The position numbers and the translations under genes were made by a program. Below, piece by piece: positions 17,609 through 26,397 of a DNA stretch of 64,000 nt. Position 1 is the stretch's first letter; every line of letters begins with the position of its first letter. The stretch comes from an uncultured Gemmiger sp. (lineage in GTDB: Bacteria > Bacillota > Clostridia > Oscillospirales > Ruminococcaceae), in NCBI GenBank assembly GCA_934502625.1, contig CAKSUQ010000004.1, positions 44,612 through 108,611 on the forward strand, read 5' to 3'. The notes under the pieces are model-generated. The model saw nothing but the letters and a program-made list of their open reading frames with translations. It ran no database searches and was not told the origin of the DNA.

Positions 17609-17745
17609 GCCTTCCCCTTCGGGGGAAGGTGGCCCGAAGGGCCGGATGAGGGGCGACCTTCCGGCTTTGGTCCGTAAACGGGCGGCCACGATAACGCCGC
17701 CCTCATCAGTCCGCTTCGCGGACAGCTTTCCCCGACGGGGAAGCC
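17609..17745. repeat. Family A structured repeat, copy 2
   Basis: GCCTTCCCC/GGGGAAGG, GGCCC-GAA-GGGCC, GGATGAGGGG, variable middle, CCTCATCA, GTCCGC-TTC-GCGGAC, GCTTTCCCC/GGGGAAGC. It begins three bases after the transporter stop codon. Confidence 0.8.
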
Positions 17746-17750
17746 TTTTT

Positions 17751-17845
17751 GTAGGGGCGGGGCATGCCCCGCCCGCAAGAGAAAAGCAGCCGCCCGTTAT
17801 CGGGCAGCCACGCAAAGCCGCGGGCCGGGCATGCCCGGCCCCTAC
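17751..17845. repeat. Family B repeat pair
   Basis: GTAGGGGCGGGGCATGCCCC.. and ..GGGCCGGGCATGCCCGGCCC with CTAC, facing each other directly upstream of the phoB ribosome site. Confidence 0.75.
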
Positions 17846-17867
17846 GTTTATAGTAAGAGGTTTTACT

Positions 17868-18560
17868 ATGATCTACATCGTCGAGGACGACTCCAGCATC
17901 CGTGAGCTGGAGCAATACGCTTTACAATCCAACGGGTACGAGACCACGGGCTGCGAGGACGCGGCCAGCTTTTGGGCGGCACTGCGCAGCGGACGGCCCG
18001 AGCTCGTCATTCTGGACGTCATGCTGCCCGACGAGGACGGCTACCAGATTCTGGCCAAGCTGCGCGCCGACCCGGCCTGCGCCGCAACGCCGGTCATCAT
18101 GGTCACGGCCAAAACCAGCGAGATCGACGTCGTTAAGGGGCTGGACCACGGCGCGGACGACTACCTGTGCAAGCCGTTCGGCATCATGGAGTTCATCTCC
18201 CGCGTGCGGGCCGTGCTGCGCCGCGCCGCCGCTGCCGCCCCCGCGCCCGCCGCATCCACGCTGCACTTCGGGGACATCGTGCTGGACGACGTGTCCCGCA
18301 CCGTCCGGGTGGGCGGCACGCCCGTGGAGCTGACCTTTAAAGAATACGCGCTGCTGCATCTGTTTTTGGAGCACCCGGAGGAGGTCCTGGCCCGCGAGCG
18401 CATCATGAAGGACGTCTGGGACACCGACGACCTGCTCGAATCCCGCACCATCGACATGCACGTCCGCACGCTGCGCCAGAAGCTCGGCGCGGCGGGCGAG
18501 GCCATCCGCACCGTGCGCAAGGTGGGCTACAAGCTGAGCACGGAGGGCAGCGATGACTGA
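17868..18560 (+). CDS. Response regulator, OmpR/PhoB type (probable PhoB)
   Basis: The 230-residue protein has a receiver domain (residues 1-115) with EDD at 6-8, phosphoacceptor Asp in VILDVMLPDEDG, the T of VTAKTSE and the K of CKPFG. A winged-helix DNA-binding domain follows (about 130-228) with ELTFKEYALLHLFLEHPEEVLARERI and IDMHVRTLRQKLG. ATG 17868 follows TAAGAGG; the longer open frame only reads through a repeat. The stop overlaps the kinase start by eight bases. The position in the phosphate cluster makes a PhoB role likely. Confidence 0.93.
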   Translation: MIYIVEDDSSIRELEQYALQSNGYETTGCEDAASFWAALRSGRPELVILDVMLPDEDGYQILAKLRADPACAATPVIMVTAKTSEIDVVKGLDHGADDYLCKPFGIMEFISRVRAVLRRAAAAAPAPAASTLHFGDIVLDDVSRTVRVGGTPVELTFKEYALLHLFLEHPEEVLARERIMKDVWDTDDLLESRTIDMHVRTLRQKLGAAGEAIRTVRKVGYKLSTEGSDD

Positions 18561-19992
18561 CGACGCACGCACCCGCCAACCTTTAAGCATGACCCGCCGC
18601 TACCGGCGCGGCCTGATTTTGACCGGCGTGCTCTGCGCGCTGGCCATGCTGGCGGCGGCAACGGTGCTTTTTCAGCGCAGCTACGCGGAACGCATTGACA
18701 ATTACCTGATGCAGATCTGCCACAGCTACGCCGCAGCCTACGAAGCGCGGGACACCCACGACGCTACAACGCTGCTGAACCTGCTGCCTGAGGACTGCCC
18801 CCTGCGCATCACCCTCATCGACACCGACGGCACGGTGCTGTACGACACCAAGCTCGGTTCCTACATCGTGGACGTAAACGGCGACATCTACGCGGCACAG
18901 ACCGACCTGCCCAACCACGCGGACCGCCCGGAGTTCCGGCAGGCCATGGCCGACGGCGCGGCCAGCATCACCCGCGAGAGCACGACGATGCAGACCGAGA
19001 CCCACTATTACGCCATGCGCATCGACACGCCCGAGGGCGCACAGGTGCTGCGCGTGGGCGAGGATGTAGCCAACATCTGGGGCCTGAGCACCGACACGCT
19101 GCCGCTGCTTTGCGCGGCGGTGCTGCTGATTTTGTGCGCTGCCACGCTGTTCAGCTGGTGGCTGACCCGCCGCATGGTGCAGCCCATCAACCATCTGGCC
19201 GAGCATCTCGACACGATCGAGGCCGATGTGCCCTATGAAGAATTGATCCCGCTGGCGCGGACGATCCAGACGGACCGCAAGCTGCGCGAGGACAACGAGA
19301 CGATGCGCCGCGAGTTCACGGCCAACGTCAGCCACGAGCTGAAAACCCCGCTGACAAGCATCTCCGGCTACGCCGAGCTGATCGAGACCGGCATGGCAAA
19401 GCCCGCCGACGTGCCGACCTTCGCCGCGCGCATCCACAAGGAGGCGCAGCGAATGATCGCGCTGGTCAGCGACATTCTGCAATTGAGCGAGCTGGACAGC
19501 ACCCAGGCCAGCCGCAGCCGCGAGCCTGTGACCGAGATGGCCCCCGTGGACCTGGCCGCGCTGGTCAAGGAGACCGCCCAGAACATGACGGTCAACGCCC
19601 GCCGGGCCTACGTGACGCTGCAATACGACGCCAGACCCGCCACCGTGCGCGGCAGCCGCGACCAATTGAGCGAACTGACGCAGAATTTGTGCGACAACGC
19701 CATCCGCTACAACCGCCCGGGCGGCCACGTGGAGCTGCGCTGCGGCGTGGGCGGCGACGGCTGCCCGTATTTTGAGGTCGAGGACAACGGCATCGGCATC
19801 CCGCAGGACAGCCAGACCCGCGTGTTTGAGCGGTTCTACCGCGTGGACAAGAGCCGCTCCAAGGCCACGGGCGGCACAGGCTTAGGGCTTGCCATCGTCA
19901 AGCACATCGTCCTGCTGCACGACGCAAAAATCGACCTGCAAAGCCAGGTCGGCACCGGCACGACGATCCGGGTGACGTTCCCGAAGGGGTAA
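18553..19992 (+). CDS. Sensor histidine kinase (probable PhoR)
   Basis: The 479-residue membrane kinase has TM1 near residues 15-37, an extracytoplasmic sensor of about 140 residues and TM2 near 180-202. A short signal-transfer region leads to the HisKA domain, with phospho-His in REFTANVSHELKTPLTSISG. The ATPase has NLCDNAIRYNRPGG, EDNGIGIP and GGTGLGLAIVKH. It is translationally coupled to the regulator. PhoR is inferred from the neighbouring nptA, pst and phoU genes; the sensor region itself is not diagnostic. Confidence 0.92.
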   Translation: MTDDARTRQPLSMTRRYRRGLILTGVLCALAMLAAATVLFQRSYAERIDNYLMQICHSYAAAYEARDTHDATTLLNLLPEDCPLRITLIDTDGTVLYDTKLGSYIVDVNGDIYAAQTDLPNHADRPEFRQAMADGAASITRESTTMQTETHYYAMRIDTPEGAQVLRVGEDVANIWGLSTDTLPLLCAAVLLILCAATLFSWWLTRRMVQPINHLAEHLDTIEADVPYEELIPLARTIQTDRKLREDNETMRREFTANVSHELKTPLTSISGYAELIETGMAKPADVPTFAARIHKEAQRMIALVSDILQLSELDSTQASRSREPVTEMAPVDLAALVKETAQNMTVNARRAYVTLQYDARPATVRGSRDQLSELTQNLCDNAIRYNRPGGHVELRCGVGGDGCPYFEVEDNGIGIPQDSQTRVFERFYRVDKSRSKATGGTGLGLAIVKHIVLLHDAKIDLQSQVGTGTTIRVTFPKG

Positions 19993-20027
19993 CAAAGAAG
20001 CGGAAAGCCAACCGCAAAAGCGTTTTC

Positions 20028-20060
20028 AACGGAACAGATTGCACATCTGTTCCGTTTTTG
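20028..20060 (+). terminator. Intrinsic terminator after phoB-phoR
   Basis: AACGGAACAGAT paired with ATCTGTTCCGTT around a short loop, followed by a T-run. Confidence 0.85.
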
Positions 20061-20085
20061 TGTTAGTCAAATTTCATTGCGCTCC

Positions 20086-20114
20086 TTGCATTTTACCTCA
20101 CCATGTATTAAAAT
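20086..20114 (+). promoter_or_regulatory. Promoter for the surface protein gene
   Basis: TTGCAT (20086-20091), 17-bp spacer, TAAAAT (20109-20114). The ATG at 20155 has an AAAGGA site. Confidence 0.6.
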
Positions 20115-20154
20115 AACTATATATTGTATTTTACTACAGAAAGGACGCGAATCC

Positions 20155-21973
20155 ATGAAAACTCACCGCAAGTTCCTCGCGATGCTGCTGGCGCTGGTGC
20201 TCTGCTGCACCGCGCTGCCCATCTCGGCTTTCGCCGTCACCCCCCCCCACTTATAAATCGTGGGACGGCACAAGCGATGTAAGCTGGTACAACGACACCG
20301 ACGCGGAATTTCACCTCACCACCGCCGAACAGCTGGCGGGTCTGGCAGAAATCGTCAACGGCGGCAACACCATGGCCGGAAAGACGATTTATCTGGACGC
20401 CGACCTCGACCTTGCCGGGCATGAGTGGCGTTCCATCGGTATCGGCGACAATTTTACGCGATTCTTCGGTGGTACGTTCGACGGCCAAAATCATTACATT
20501 ACAAACCTTACTTCCAAGTCCAGCGCTGACCGACAGGGCTTGTTCGGCGTGCTTTCCGACGGAGCTTTGGTGCAAAACCTGAACGTACTGAACGCTGACA
20601 TCTACTCTGCCAACGACCATCTGGTAGAGGGCATTCTGGCTGACTGGGCCAACGGCTCCACCGTTCGGAACTGTTACACCTCTGGCCGCGTCGAGAGCGC
20701 CGCTGGCGACAAAATGCTGGGCGGTCTGGTCGGTCAGTGCACATGGAATTCCAAAATCATCGGCTGCGGTTCCGATGCTGTCGTCGTCAGCACCTACTGC
20801 GAGAGCGAGGAACATTGCGACACGGTAGGCGGTCTTATCGGCCAGTGGGAGAACTCTGACGATGATTCCTTGATTTCCGACTGCTGGTTCGGCGGTTCTG
20901 TCTCCTGCGGTTACACATATTCCGCTGTCGGCGGCATTCTCGGCGCAAACTTTGATTTCGGGGGCGAACCGGGCGTCACCATCCGCAACTGCCTTGTTTC
21001 TACCAACGACTTCACCTGCGCCATGCCAGAAAACATCACCTTTATTGCGGCCGTCGCAGACAGCATCGTCAGCAACTGCTACTGGCCGACCAGCCTGCCC
21101 GATGGAAACACCTGCGCCGCCGTTGTGCGCTTGATTGCCGACTTGGATGCGGGCACTGCCGGTGCTGACCCCGACTTCGACGAAACACAGTGCGGCCAGC
21201 CCACCGACGATTTCAACTCCGACGCCATCATCGCCGCGCTGAACGCAAACGCCTATCCCGGCGTTGTCTGGCAGGCGGGCGCAAATCATATCACCTTTGG
21301 CTGGAATGCCCCCACGCTCCCCGCCGATTATACCGAGGTCGACAAGGCGCTTGCCGAGGTCGACGCGCTTGACCGCAGCCTTTACACCGACCTTTCCGCT
21401 GTGGATGCCGCCGTCGCCAACGTTGTGCGCAGCTGCAATGCGCTCCAGCAATCCGAAGTCAACGCTATGGCGCAGGCCATCCGGGGCGCTGTCGCGGCGC
21501 TGGTGCTGAAGGGCGCGAACTATACCGCCGTGGACGCCGCCATCGCCAAGGCCGACGCCCTGAACAAGGACGATTACCTTGATTTTACCGCGGTCGAAGC
21601 GGCCATCAGCGCCGTTGACCGCAGCAAGAATATCACCCAGCAGACCGAGGTCGACGATATGGCACAGGACATCGAGGCCGCGCTGGCCGCCCTGCAGGCA
21701 AAGCCGACGCCCACCCCCGCGCCGACTGCCGCGCCGACCCAAGCGCCCGCGCAGCAGCCCGCCGCCCCGGTGCAGGCCGCCTCTGCCCCCGCCGCAACGC
21801 AGGCACCCACGGCCACCCCGACCGCCGCGCCCGTTGTGACCGCCACCCCCGCCCCCGCAGCGACGACCACCATCCCCGCCACCGGCGACAGCGCCAATAT
21901 CGCCCTGCTGTGGGTGCTGCTGGTGGTGTCCGGCGGGATTGTTTGGGGGGTCAAAAAGAAGCTAGGCGACTGA
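20155..21973 (+). CDS. Sortase-anchored surface protein, frameshifted at a C9 tract
   Basis: ATG 20155 opens a good signal peptide (MKTHRKFLAMLLALVLCCTA, then ISAFA), but as sequenced the frame ends at TAA 20254, just after nine consecutive C. With eight C the frame continues TYKSWDGTSDVSWYN to 21973, giving about 605 residues. The in-frame part contains GLUG-like repeats (GGLVGQ, GGLIGQW, GGILGANF), two FIVAR-like repeats of about 65 residues (TEVDKALAEVDAL, TAVDAAIAKADAL) and a Pro/Thr/Ala linker. An IPATGD sortase motif, a membrane helix and KKK close it. It is probably a cell-wall-anchored adhesin. A restart at ATG 20372 would lack the signal peptide. The frameshift may be phase variation or a sequencing error. 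Confidence 0.85.
20240..20248 (+). repeat. Poly-C tract (C9), candidate phase-variation switch
   Basis: Nine C in a row immediately after the signal peptide codons. Loss of one C (or gain of two) restores the long frame. Homopolymer tracts at this position are classic slipped-strand switches. Confidence 0.7.
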
Positions 21974-22006
21974 GAAAACGCGGCAGACCCCTTTGCCACA
22001 AACATA

Positions 22007-22048
22007 AAAAACGGCGTTTCCCTTTCAACGGGAAACGCCGTTTTCTTA
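22007..22048. terminator. Bidirectional terminator between surface protein gene and uppP
   Basis: ACGGCGTTTCCC paired with GGGAAACGCCGT, flanked by A-run and T-run, between two convergent genes. Confidence 0.88.
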
Positions 22049-22064
22049 TACCAATACCAAATTA

Positions 22065-22925
22065 TCACGCCAGCACAAACGTCTGAACCGCCCAAATCCC
22101 CAGCACAAGGATACCAAGGGCGATGCGGTACCAGCCGAAGGCCGTGAAGGTGTGCTTCTTGACGTAGTTCATCAGGAAGCGGATGGCCGCCATCGAGACG
22201 AGGAACGCCACCAAGCAGCCCACCAGCAGGACGCTGACCTCGGCCACCGTAAAGACGCCGCCCTTCGCCAAGAACTTGACGAGCTTCAAGCCGGACGCGC
22301 CCGCCATGACGGGAATGGCGAGGAAGAAGGTGAACTGCGACGCGCAGGCGCGGCTCATACCGCAGAGCAGGCCGCCGATGATGGTCGAGCCGCTGCGGGA
22401 TGTGCCGGGGATCAGCGCCAGCACCTGCCACGCGCCGACGATCAGCGCCTGCTTATAGGTGATGCGGCTCAGCTTCGTGGTGTCGGGCACGCGGGGGCGG
22501 CGCTCGATCAAAATAAACGCGATGCCGTAGACGATCAGCATGACCGCGACGACGACGCTGTTATAAAAATGTGCGTCGATCCAATCGTCCAGCGCCAGAC
22601 CCAGCACGGCGGCGGGCAGGCAGGCCACGATGATCTTGCACCACAGCCGCATGACCGGCCAGCGGATGTGCTTCGCAATGCCGGAATCGCGGCCGTTGTC
22701 GCCGCAGAACGGCCACAGCTTTTTGAAATACAGCACAACGACCGCCAGAATCGCACCCAGCTGGATGACGACGCGGAACATCTCCATAAATTCGGCGCTG
22801 AGGCTGAATTTCAACACCTGCTCGGCCAAGATCATATGGCCGGTGCTGGAGATAGGCAGCCATTCGGTAATGCCCTCGATCACGCCGTAGACGACCGAAC
22901 GCAGGATGTTCAAAAACAATTCCAT
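22065..22925 (-). CDS. uppP: Undecaprenyl-diphosphate phosphatase
   Basis: The 286-residue polytopic membrane enzyme recycles the lipid carrier for peptidoglycan and polysaccharide by removing a phosphate from undecaprenyl diphosphate. The two catalytic blocks are visible: EGITEWLPISSTGHMIL (residues 17-33, with the Glu and His) and PGTSRSGSTIIGGLLCG (about 172). About eight helices; length matches the BacA/UppP family. It confers basal bacitracin resistance in other species. It is a single gene, convergent with the surface protein gene. Confidence 0.96.
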   Translation of the reverse strand: MELFLNILRSVVYGVIEGITEWLPISSTGHMILAEQVLKFSLSAEFMEMFRVVIQLGAILAVVVLYFKKLWPFCGDNGRDSGIAKHIRWPVMRLWCKIIVACLPAAVLGLALDDWIDAHFYNSVVVAVMLIVYGIAFILIERRPRVPDTTKLSRITYKQALIVGAWQVLALIPGTSRSGSTIIGGLLCGMSRACASQFTFFLAIPVMAGASGLKLVKFLAKGGVFTVAEVSVLLVGCLVAFLVSMAAIRFLMNYVKKHTFTAFGWYRIALGILVLGIWAVQTFVLA

Positions 22926-23033
22926 AGTGGGAAGCCTCCTTGTAAAGCTAATTTATATTGTACCATAAATCGGGGAAATAGGAACAGTTTTTTCATATTT
23001 TACATCTTTTTTACGGTAAATCGGCGCGGCGGG

Positions 23034-23062
23034 TTGCCGTTTTCGGCAAATGCCACTATAAT
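23034..23062 (+). promoter_or_regulatory. Promoter for the HAD phosphatase gene
   Basis: TTGCCG (23034-23039), 17-bp spacer, TATAAT (23057-23062), 34 bases before the ATG. Confidence 0.7.
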
Positions 23063-23096
23063 AAGAGTAATTTACTATGCAAAGAGGTTTTGGGAA

Positions 23097-23753
23097 ATGT
23101 ATAAAACCGTACTGTTTGATCTCGACGGGACCTTGCTGAACACCATCGACGACTTGGCGGACTCGGCCAACCGGGTCTGCGCCGCCCACGGCTGGCCGCT
23201 GCACGACACCGCGCAGTACCGCTATTTTGTGGGCAACGGCATTCCGAAGCTCGTCGAGCGGTTCAGCCCCGCCGACTGCCGCAGCCCCGAACAGCTGGCC
23301 GCGACGCTGGCCGAATTTGACGCCGTCTACGGCGCGCACATGCACGACAAGACCGCGCCGTATCCGGGCATTCCGGAATTGCTGGCGCGGCTGAAAGCAA
23401 ACGGTGTGCGGATGGCGGTCTTCTCGAACAAGGCCGACGAGTTCGCCCGCGCGGTCGTGGCGCGGTATTTTGACGCCGGGCTGTTTGAGATCGTGCGCGG
23501 TGCGCTGCCCAACGTGCCGACGAAGCCCGCGCCGGAGGGTACCCGCGCGCTGATGGCAAGCTTGGGCGTCGAGGCCGACGGCAGCGTTTTGTACGTCGGC
23601 GACAGCAATGTCGACGTGGACACCGCGCACAACGCGGGGCTGCCCTGCTGCGGCGCACTGTGGGGCTTCCGCACGCGGGAGGAGCTGACCGACGCCGGGG
23701 CAGAGTATCTGGCCGAGGATGCGGCGGGGTTGGAAAACGTCATTTTGGGGTAA
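23097..23753 (+). CDS. HAD-family hydrolase, phosphoglycolate phosphatase-like
   Basis: The 218-residue cytoplasmic phosphatase has all four HAD motifs: FDLDGTLLNT (catalytic Asp, residues 8-17), VFSNKADEF (about 108), the KPAPEGT lysine (about 142) and YVGDSNVDVDTA (about 165). The helical cap between motifs I and II is of the phosphoglycolate phosphatase/PGMB type. ATG 23097 has an AAAGAGG site. The true substrate cannot be decided (phosphoglycolate, pyrophosphate or a sugar phosphate). A cluster of family B repeats follows. Confidence 0.9.
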   Translation: MYKTVLFDLDGTLLNTIDDLADSANRVCAAHGWPLHDTAQYRYFVGNGIPKLVERFSPADCRSPEQLAATLAEFDAVYGAHMHDKTAPYPGIPELLARLKANGVRMAVFSNKADEFARAVVARYFDAGLFEIVRGALPNVPTKPAPEGTRALMASLGVEADGSVLYVGDSNVDVDTAHNAGLPCCGALWGFRTREELTDAGAEYLAEDAAGLENVILG

Positions 23754-23757
23754 GCTG

Positions 23758-24086
23758 GCACGGGAGGGATGAGTCCCTCCCACACGGCTGTAGGGGCGAA
23801 CATTGTTCGCCCGGAAGCTTTGCGGCAGCCGCACCGTTCCACGGGCGCACACGCAGGTGCGCCGCTACGTCCAACGGTACGGCTCCACGTAGGGCGGGGT
23901 GACCCCACCCCGCCGGGGATGTTGCGGCAGCCGCAAAATTACAGGATCGGCACACGCCTTCCGGGCGATTGTAGGGCGGCCTGCCCTCAGGCCGCCGCGG
24001 AGGGGTCAAGACCCCTCCCTACAAATCCACCATAAAAGAGGCACCCCTTGTTAAGCCGCAGGCCGGGCACACCCGGCTCCTACATT
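23758..24086. repeat. Mosaic of family B and related palindromes
   Basis: At least five units in about 330 bp, each with a different core: GGGAGGGATGAGTCCCTCCC, GGGCGAACATTGTTCGCCC, GGGCGCACACGCAGGTGCG, GGGCGGGGTGACCCCACCCC and GGCGGCCTGCCCTCAGGCC, then an AGGGGTCAAGACCCCT unit and a degraded one. Arms GTAGGGC/GCCCTAC recur. No gene is seen in this gap. Confidence 0.75.
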
Positions 24087-24117
24087 ACGACAAACATTTT
24101 AAAAAGGAGCTGTTATT

Positions 24118-25317
24118 ATGATCGCACAGCACTATAAAGATATGCTCGGCGCGAAGTCGGTTATCCGCCAAATTTCGGAGTGGAGCACCGCGCGCGGCAA
24201 TGAGATCGGCTACGAGAACGTCTTTGACTACTCGCTGGGCAACCCGTCGGTGCCCTGCCCGCCGCAGTTCACCGACGCCTGCAAAGATCTGCTGGCAAAC
24301 ACCAATCCCGTCAAGCTGCACGGCTACACCCCGACGCTGACGCTGCCCTCGACCCGCAAGGCCGTGGCCGAAAGCCTGAACCGCCGCTTTGGCATGGACT
24401 ACACCGCCGACCACATCTTTATGACGACCGGTGCGGCCGGTGCGCTGGCACACGCCGTGCGCTGTGTCGCGGTGCCGGGGCAGAACGTCGTGACCTTCGC
24501 GCCCTTCTTCCCCGAATACAAGCCCTACATCGAGGGCGCGGGGCTGACCCTGCGCGTGACCCCGCCCCACTGCACGGACTTCCAGATCGACTTTGACGCC
24601 TTCGTGCAGCTGGTGGACGAGAACACCGCCGCCGTGCTCATCAACAGCCCCAACAACCCCAGCGGCACGGCCTACAGCGTCGAGACGCTGCAGCAGCTGG
24701 CGAACTTTTTGACCGAGGCGTCCGCCAAGTACGGCCACCACATCTTCCTGATTTCCGACGAGCCGTACCGCGAGATCGCGTTCGGTGGCAAGGTCACGCC
24801 TTATCCCGCCAAATTCTACGCTGACACGCTGACCTGCTATTCCTTTTCGAAGAGTTTGAGCATCCCCGGCGAGCGCATGGGTTACGTGGCCGCCAACCCC
24901 CGCTGCGAGGGCGCGGAGTACATCGTGCCGATGTGCGGGCAGATCTCCCGCGGCACCGGCCACAACTGCCCGGCGTCCATCATCCAGATGGCCGTCGAGC
25001 GCTGCCTTGACGTGACGAGCGACCTGTCCGTCTACGAGACGAACATGAACCTGATCTACGACGAGCTGAAGGCGCTGGGCTTCACGGTCGTCAAGCCGGA
25101 CGGCACGTTCTACATCTTCCCGAAGGCGCTGGAGGACGACGCGAAGGCGTTCTGCCGGAAGGCGCTCAAGTACGACCTCGCGCTGGTGCCCGGCGACAGC
25201 TTCGGCTGCCCCGGCTACTTCCGCATGGCCTACTGCATCGAGACCGAGAAAGTCCGCCGCAGCTTTGCCGCGCTGGAAAAATTCGTCGCCGCAGAGTACG
25301 GCGTCACCAAACATTAA
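24118..25317 (+). CDS. Pyridoxal phosphate-dependent aminotransferase, class I/II
   Basis: The 399-residue fold-type I aminotransferase shows YSLGNPSVPCPP, TTGAAGALAHAVRCV, INSPNNPSGTAYS (about 178), SDEPYREI (about 218) and the PLP lysine in YSFSKSLSIPGERMGY (about 240), with a late arginine in FRMAYC. It is likely an aspartate- or aromatic-type transaminase; the substrate is not clear. A strong AAGGAGC site precedes ATG 24118. The L,D-transpeptidase gene follows after nine bases, so both may be co-transcribed. Confidence 0.92.
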   Translation: MIAQHYKDMLGAKSVIRQISEWSTARGNEIGYENVFDYSLGNPSVPCPPQFTDACKDLLANTNPVKLHGYTPTLTLPSTRKAVAESLNRRFGMDYTADHIFMTTGAAGALAHAVRCVAVPGQNVVTFAPFFPEYKPYIEGAGLTLRVTPPHCTDFQIDFDAFVQLVDENTAAVLINSPNNPSGTAYSVETLQQLANFLTEASAKYGHHIFLISDEPYREIAFGGKVTPYPAKFYADTLTCYSFSKSLSIPGERMGYVAANPRCEGAEYIVPMCGQISRGTGHNCPASIIQMAVERCLDVTSDLSVYETNMNLIYDELKALGFTVVKPDGTFYIFPKALEDDAKAFCRKALKYDLALVPGDSFGCPGYFRMAYCIETEKVRRSFAALEKFVAAEYGVTKH

Positions 25318-25326
25318 GGAGAATTT

Positions 25327-26289
25327 ATGTCGATTTTACGCCGCATTCTGCCGCTGCTGCTGGCAGTGACCCTGCTGTGCAGCTGCGTGAAGATGCCCAA
25401 CGCTGCGCCCGACCCGACCCCCGCGCCCACGGCGCAGCCCACCACCGCGCCGGAGGCCACCCCGACGCCCAGCCCGGAGCCGACGATGGTGCCCGCCATG
25501 GCCAGCGCCACGAACAACGCGACGAAGGACGCCCCCGACGTCAAAGACCCGACGACGTGGGACGACAACGCCGCCGAAGTTTTGAACAGCCTTGTGGAAA
25601 AGTTCGGCAGCTGGGGGCTGACCCTCGACGCGAAGGAGGGCTACCCCTACCTGCTGGCCGTCAACAATGCCAGCAGCGTCGTCACAGTGTACACCGTCGA
25701 CGCCACCACCGGAAAGTACGCTGTACCGTTCATGGCGATGGTGTGCAGCGGCGGCACCGACACGCCGACCGGCTATTTTTCCACCCCCGTGGACTACAGC
25801 TGGCGGCTGCTGATGGGACCCAGCTACGGCCAGTACGCCACCCGCATTTATGACAGCTACCTGTTCCACAGTGTGCCCTACTACAGCCAGCACAAGGACG
25901 ACGTGGAATACGACGAGTTCAACCTGCTGGGCACAAAGGCCAGCCTCGGCTGCATCCGGCTGGCTGTCGTGGACGTGAAGTGGATCTACGACAACTGCCC
26001 GCTGGGCACGCCGGTCGTCATTTACAACGACGCCGAGAACCCCGGCCCCATGGGCAAGCCCGGCACGATCTACACCGACCCCACCGACGAGGAAATGCGC
26101 GGCTGGGACCCCACCGACCCCGACCCCGCAAACCCGTGGGACGACCATTTCGAGAGCGGCACGGCCATCCGCAGCCAAGCCGCGTGGGATCAGTGGGAGA
26201 GCGAGCGTGAGAATTGGCAGTCCAGTTTAACGCCGACCGATTTGCAGGGTTGGAGCACCGATTCGAAGATCGCGGGGACGCGCGGATAA
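25327..26289 (+). CDS. L,D-transpeptidase (YkuD) lipoprotein
   Basis: The 320-residue protein has a lipoprotein signal (LLLAVTLLCSC, Cys about 19) and a Pro/Thr-rich linker to about 55. The YkuD catalytic domain (about 95-240) has SYLFHSVPYYSQ and TKASLGCIRLAVVDVKWIYD, holding the active Cys and Arg. This family makes 3-3 peptidoglycan crosslinks or attaches proteins to the wall. The usual SHGC motif is SLGC here, a common variant. ATG 25327 follows AAGGAG. It ends at a strong terminator. Confidence 0.9.
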   Translation: MSILRRILPLLLAVTLLCSCVKMPNAAPDPTPAPTAQPTTAPEATPTPSPEPTMVPAMASATNNATKDAPDVKDPTTWDDNAAEVLNSLVEKFGSWGLTLDAKEGYPYLLAVNNASSVVTVYTVDATTGKYAVPFMAMVCSGGTDTPTGYFSTPVDYSWRLLMGPSYGQYATRIYDSYLFHSVPYYSQHKDDVEYDEFNLLGTKASLGCIRLAVVDVKWIYDNCPLGTPVVIYNDAENPGPMGKPGTIYTDPTDEEMRGWDPTDPDPANPWDDHFESGTAIRSQAAWDQWESERENWQSSLTPTDLQGWSTDSKIAGTRG

Positions 26290-26305
26290 AGCAGCGTCAT
26301 CCTTA

Positions 26306-26347
26306 AAAAAAACACGGTTGCCGCATTTTTGCAGCAACCGTGTTTTT
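26306..26347 (+). terminator. Intrinsic terminator after the L,D-transpeptidase
   Basis: AAAACACGGTTGC paired with GCAACCGTGTTTT, followed by T-run; may also serve the convergent GTPase gene. Confidence 0.85.
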
Positions 26348-26397
26348 TGTTGTGGTTTGAAAGTTTCTTTGGTTACTTTCTTTTCAAAGAAAGTAAC

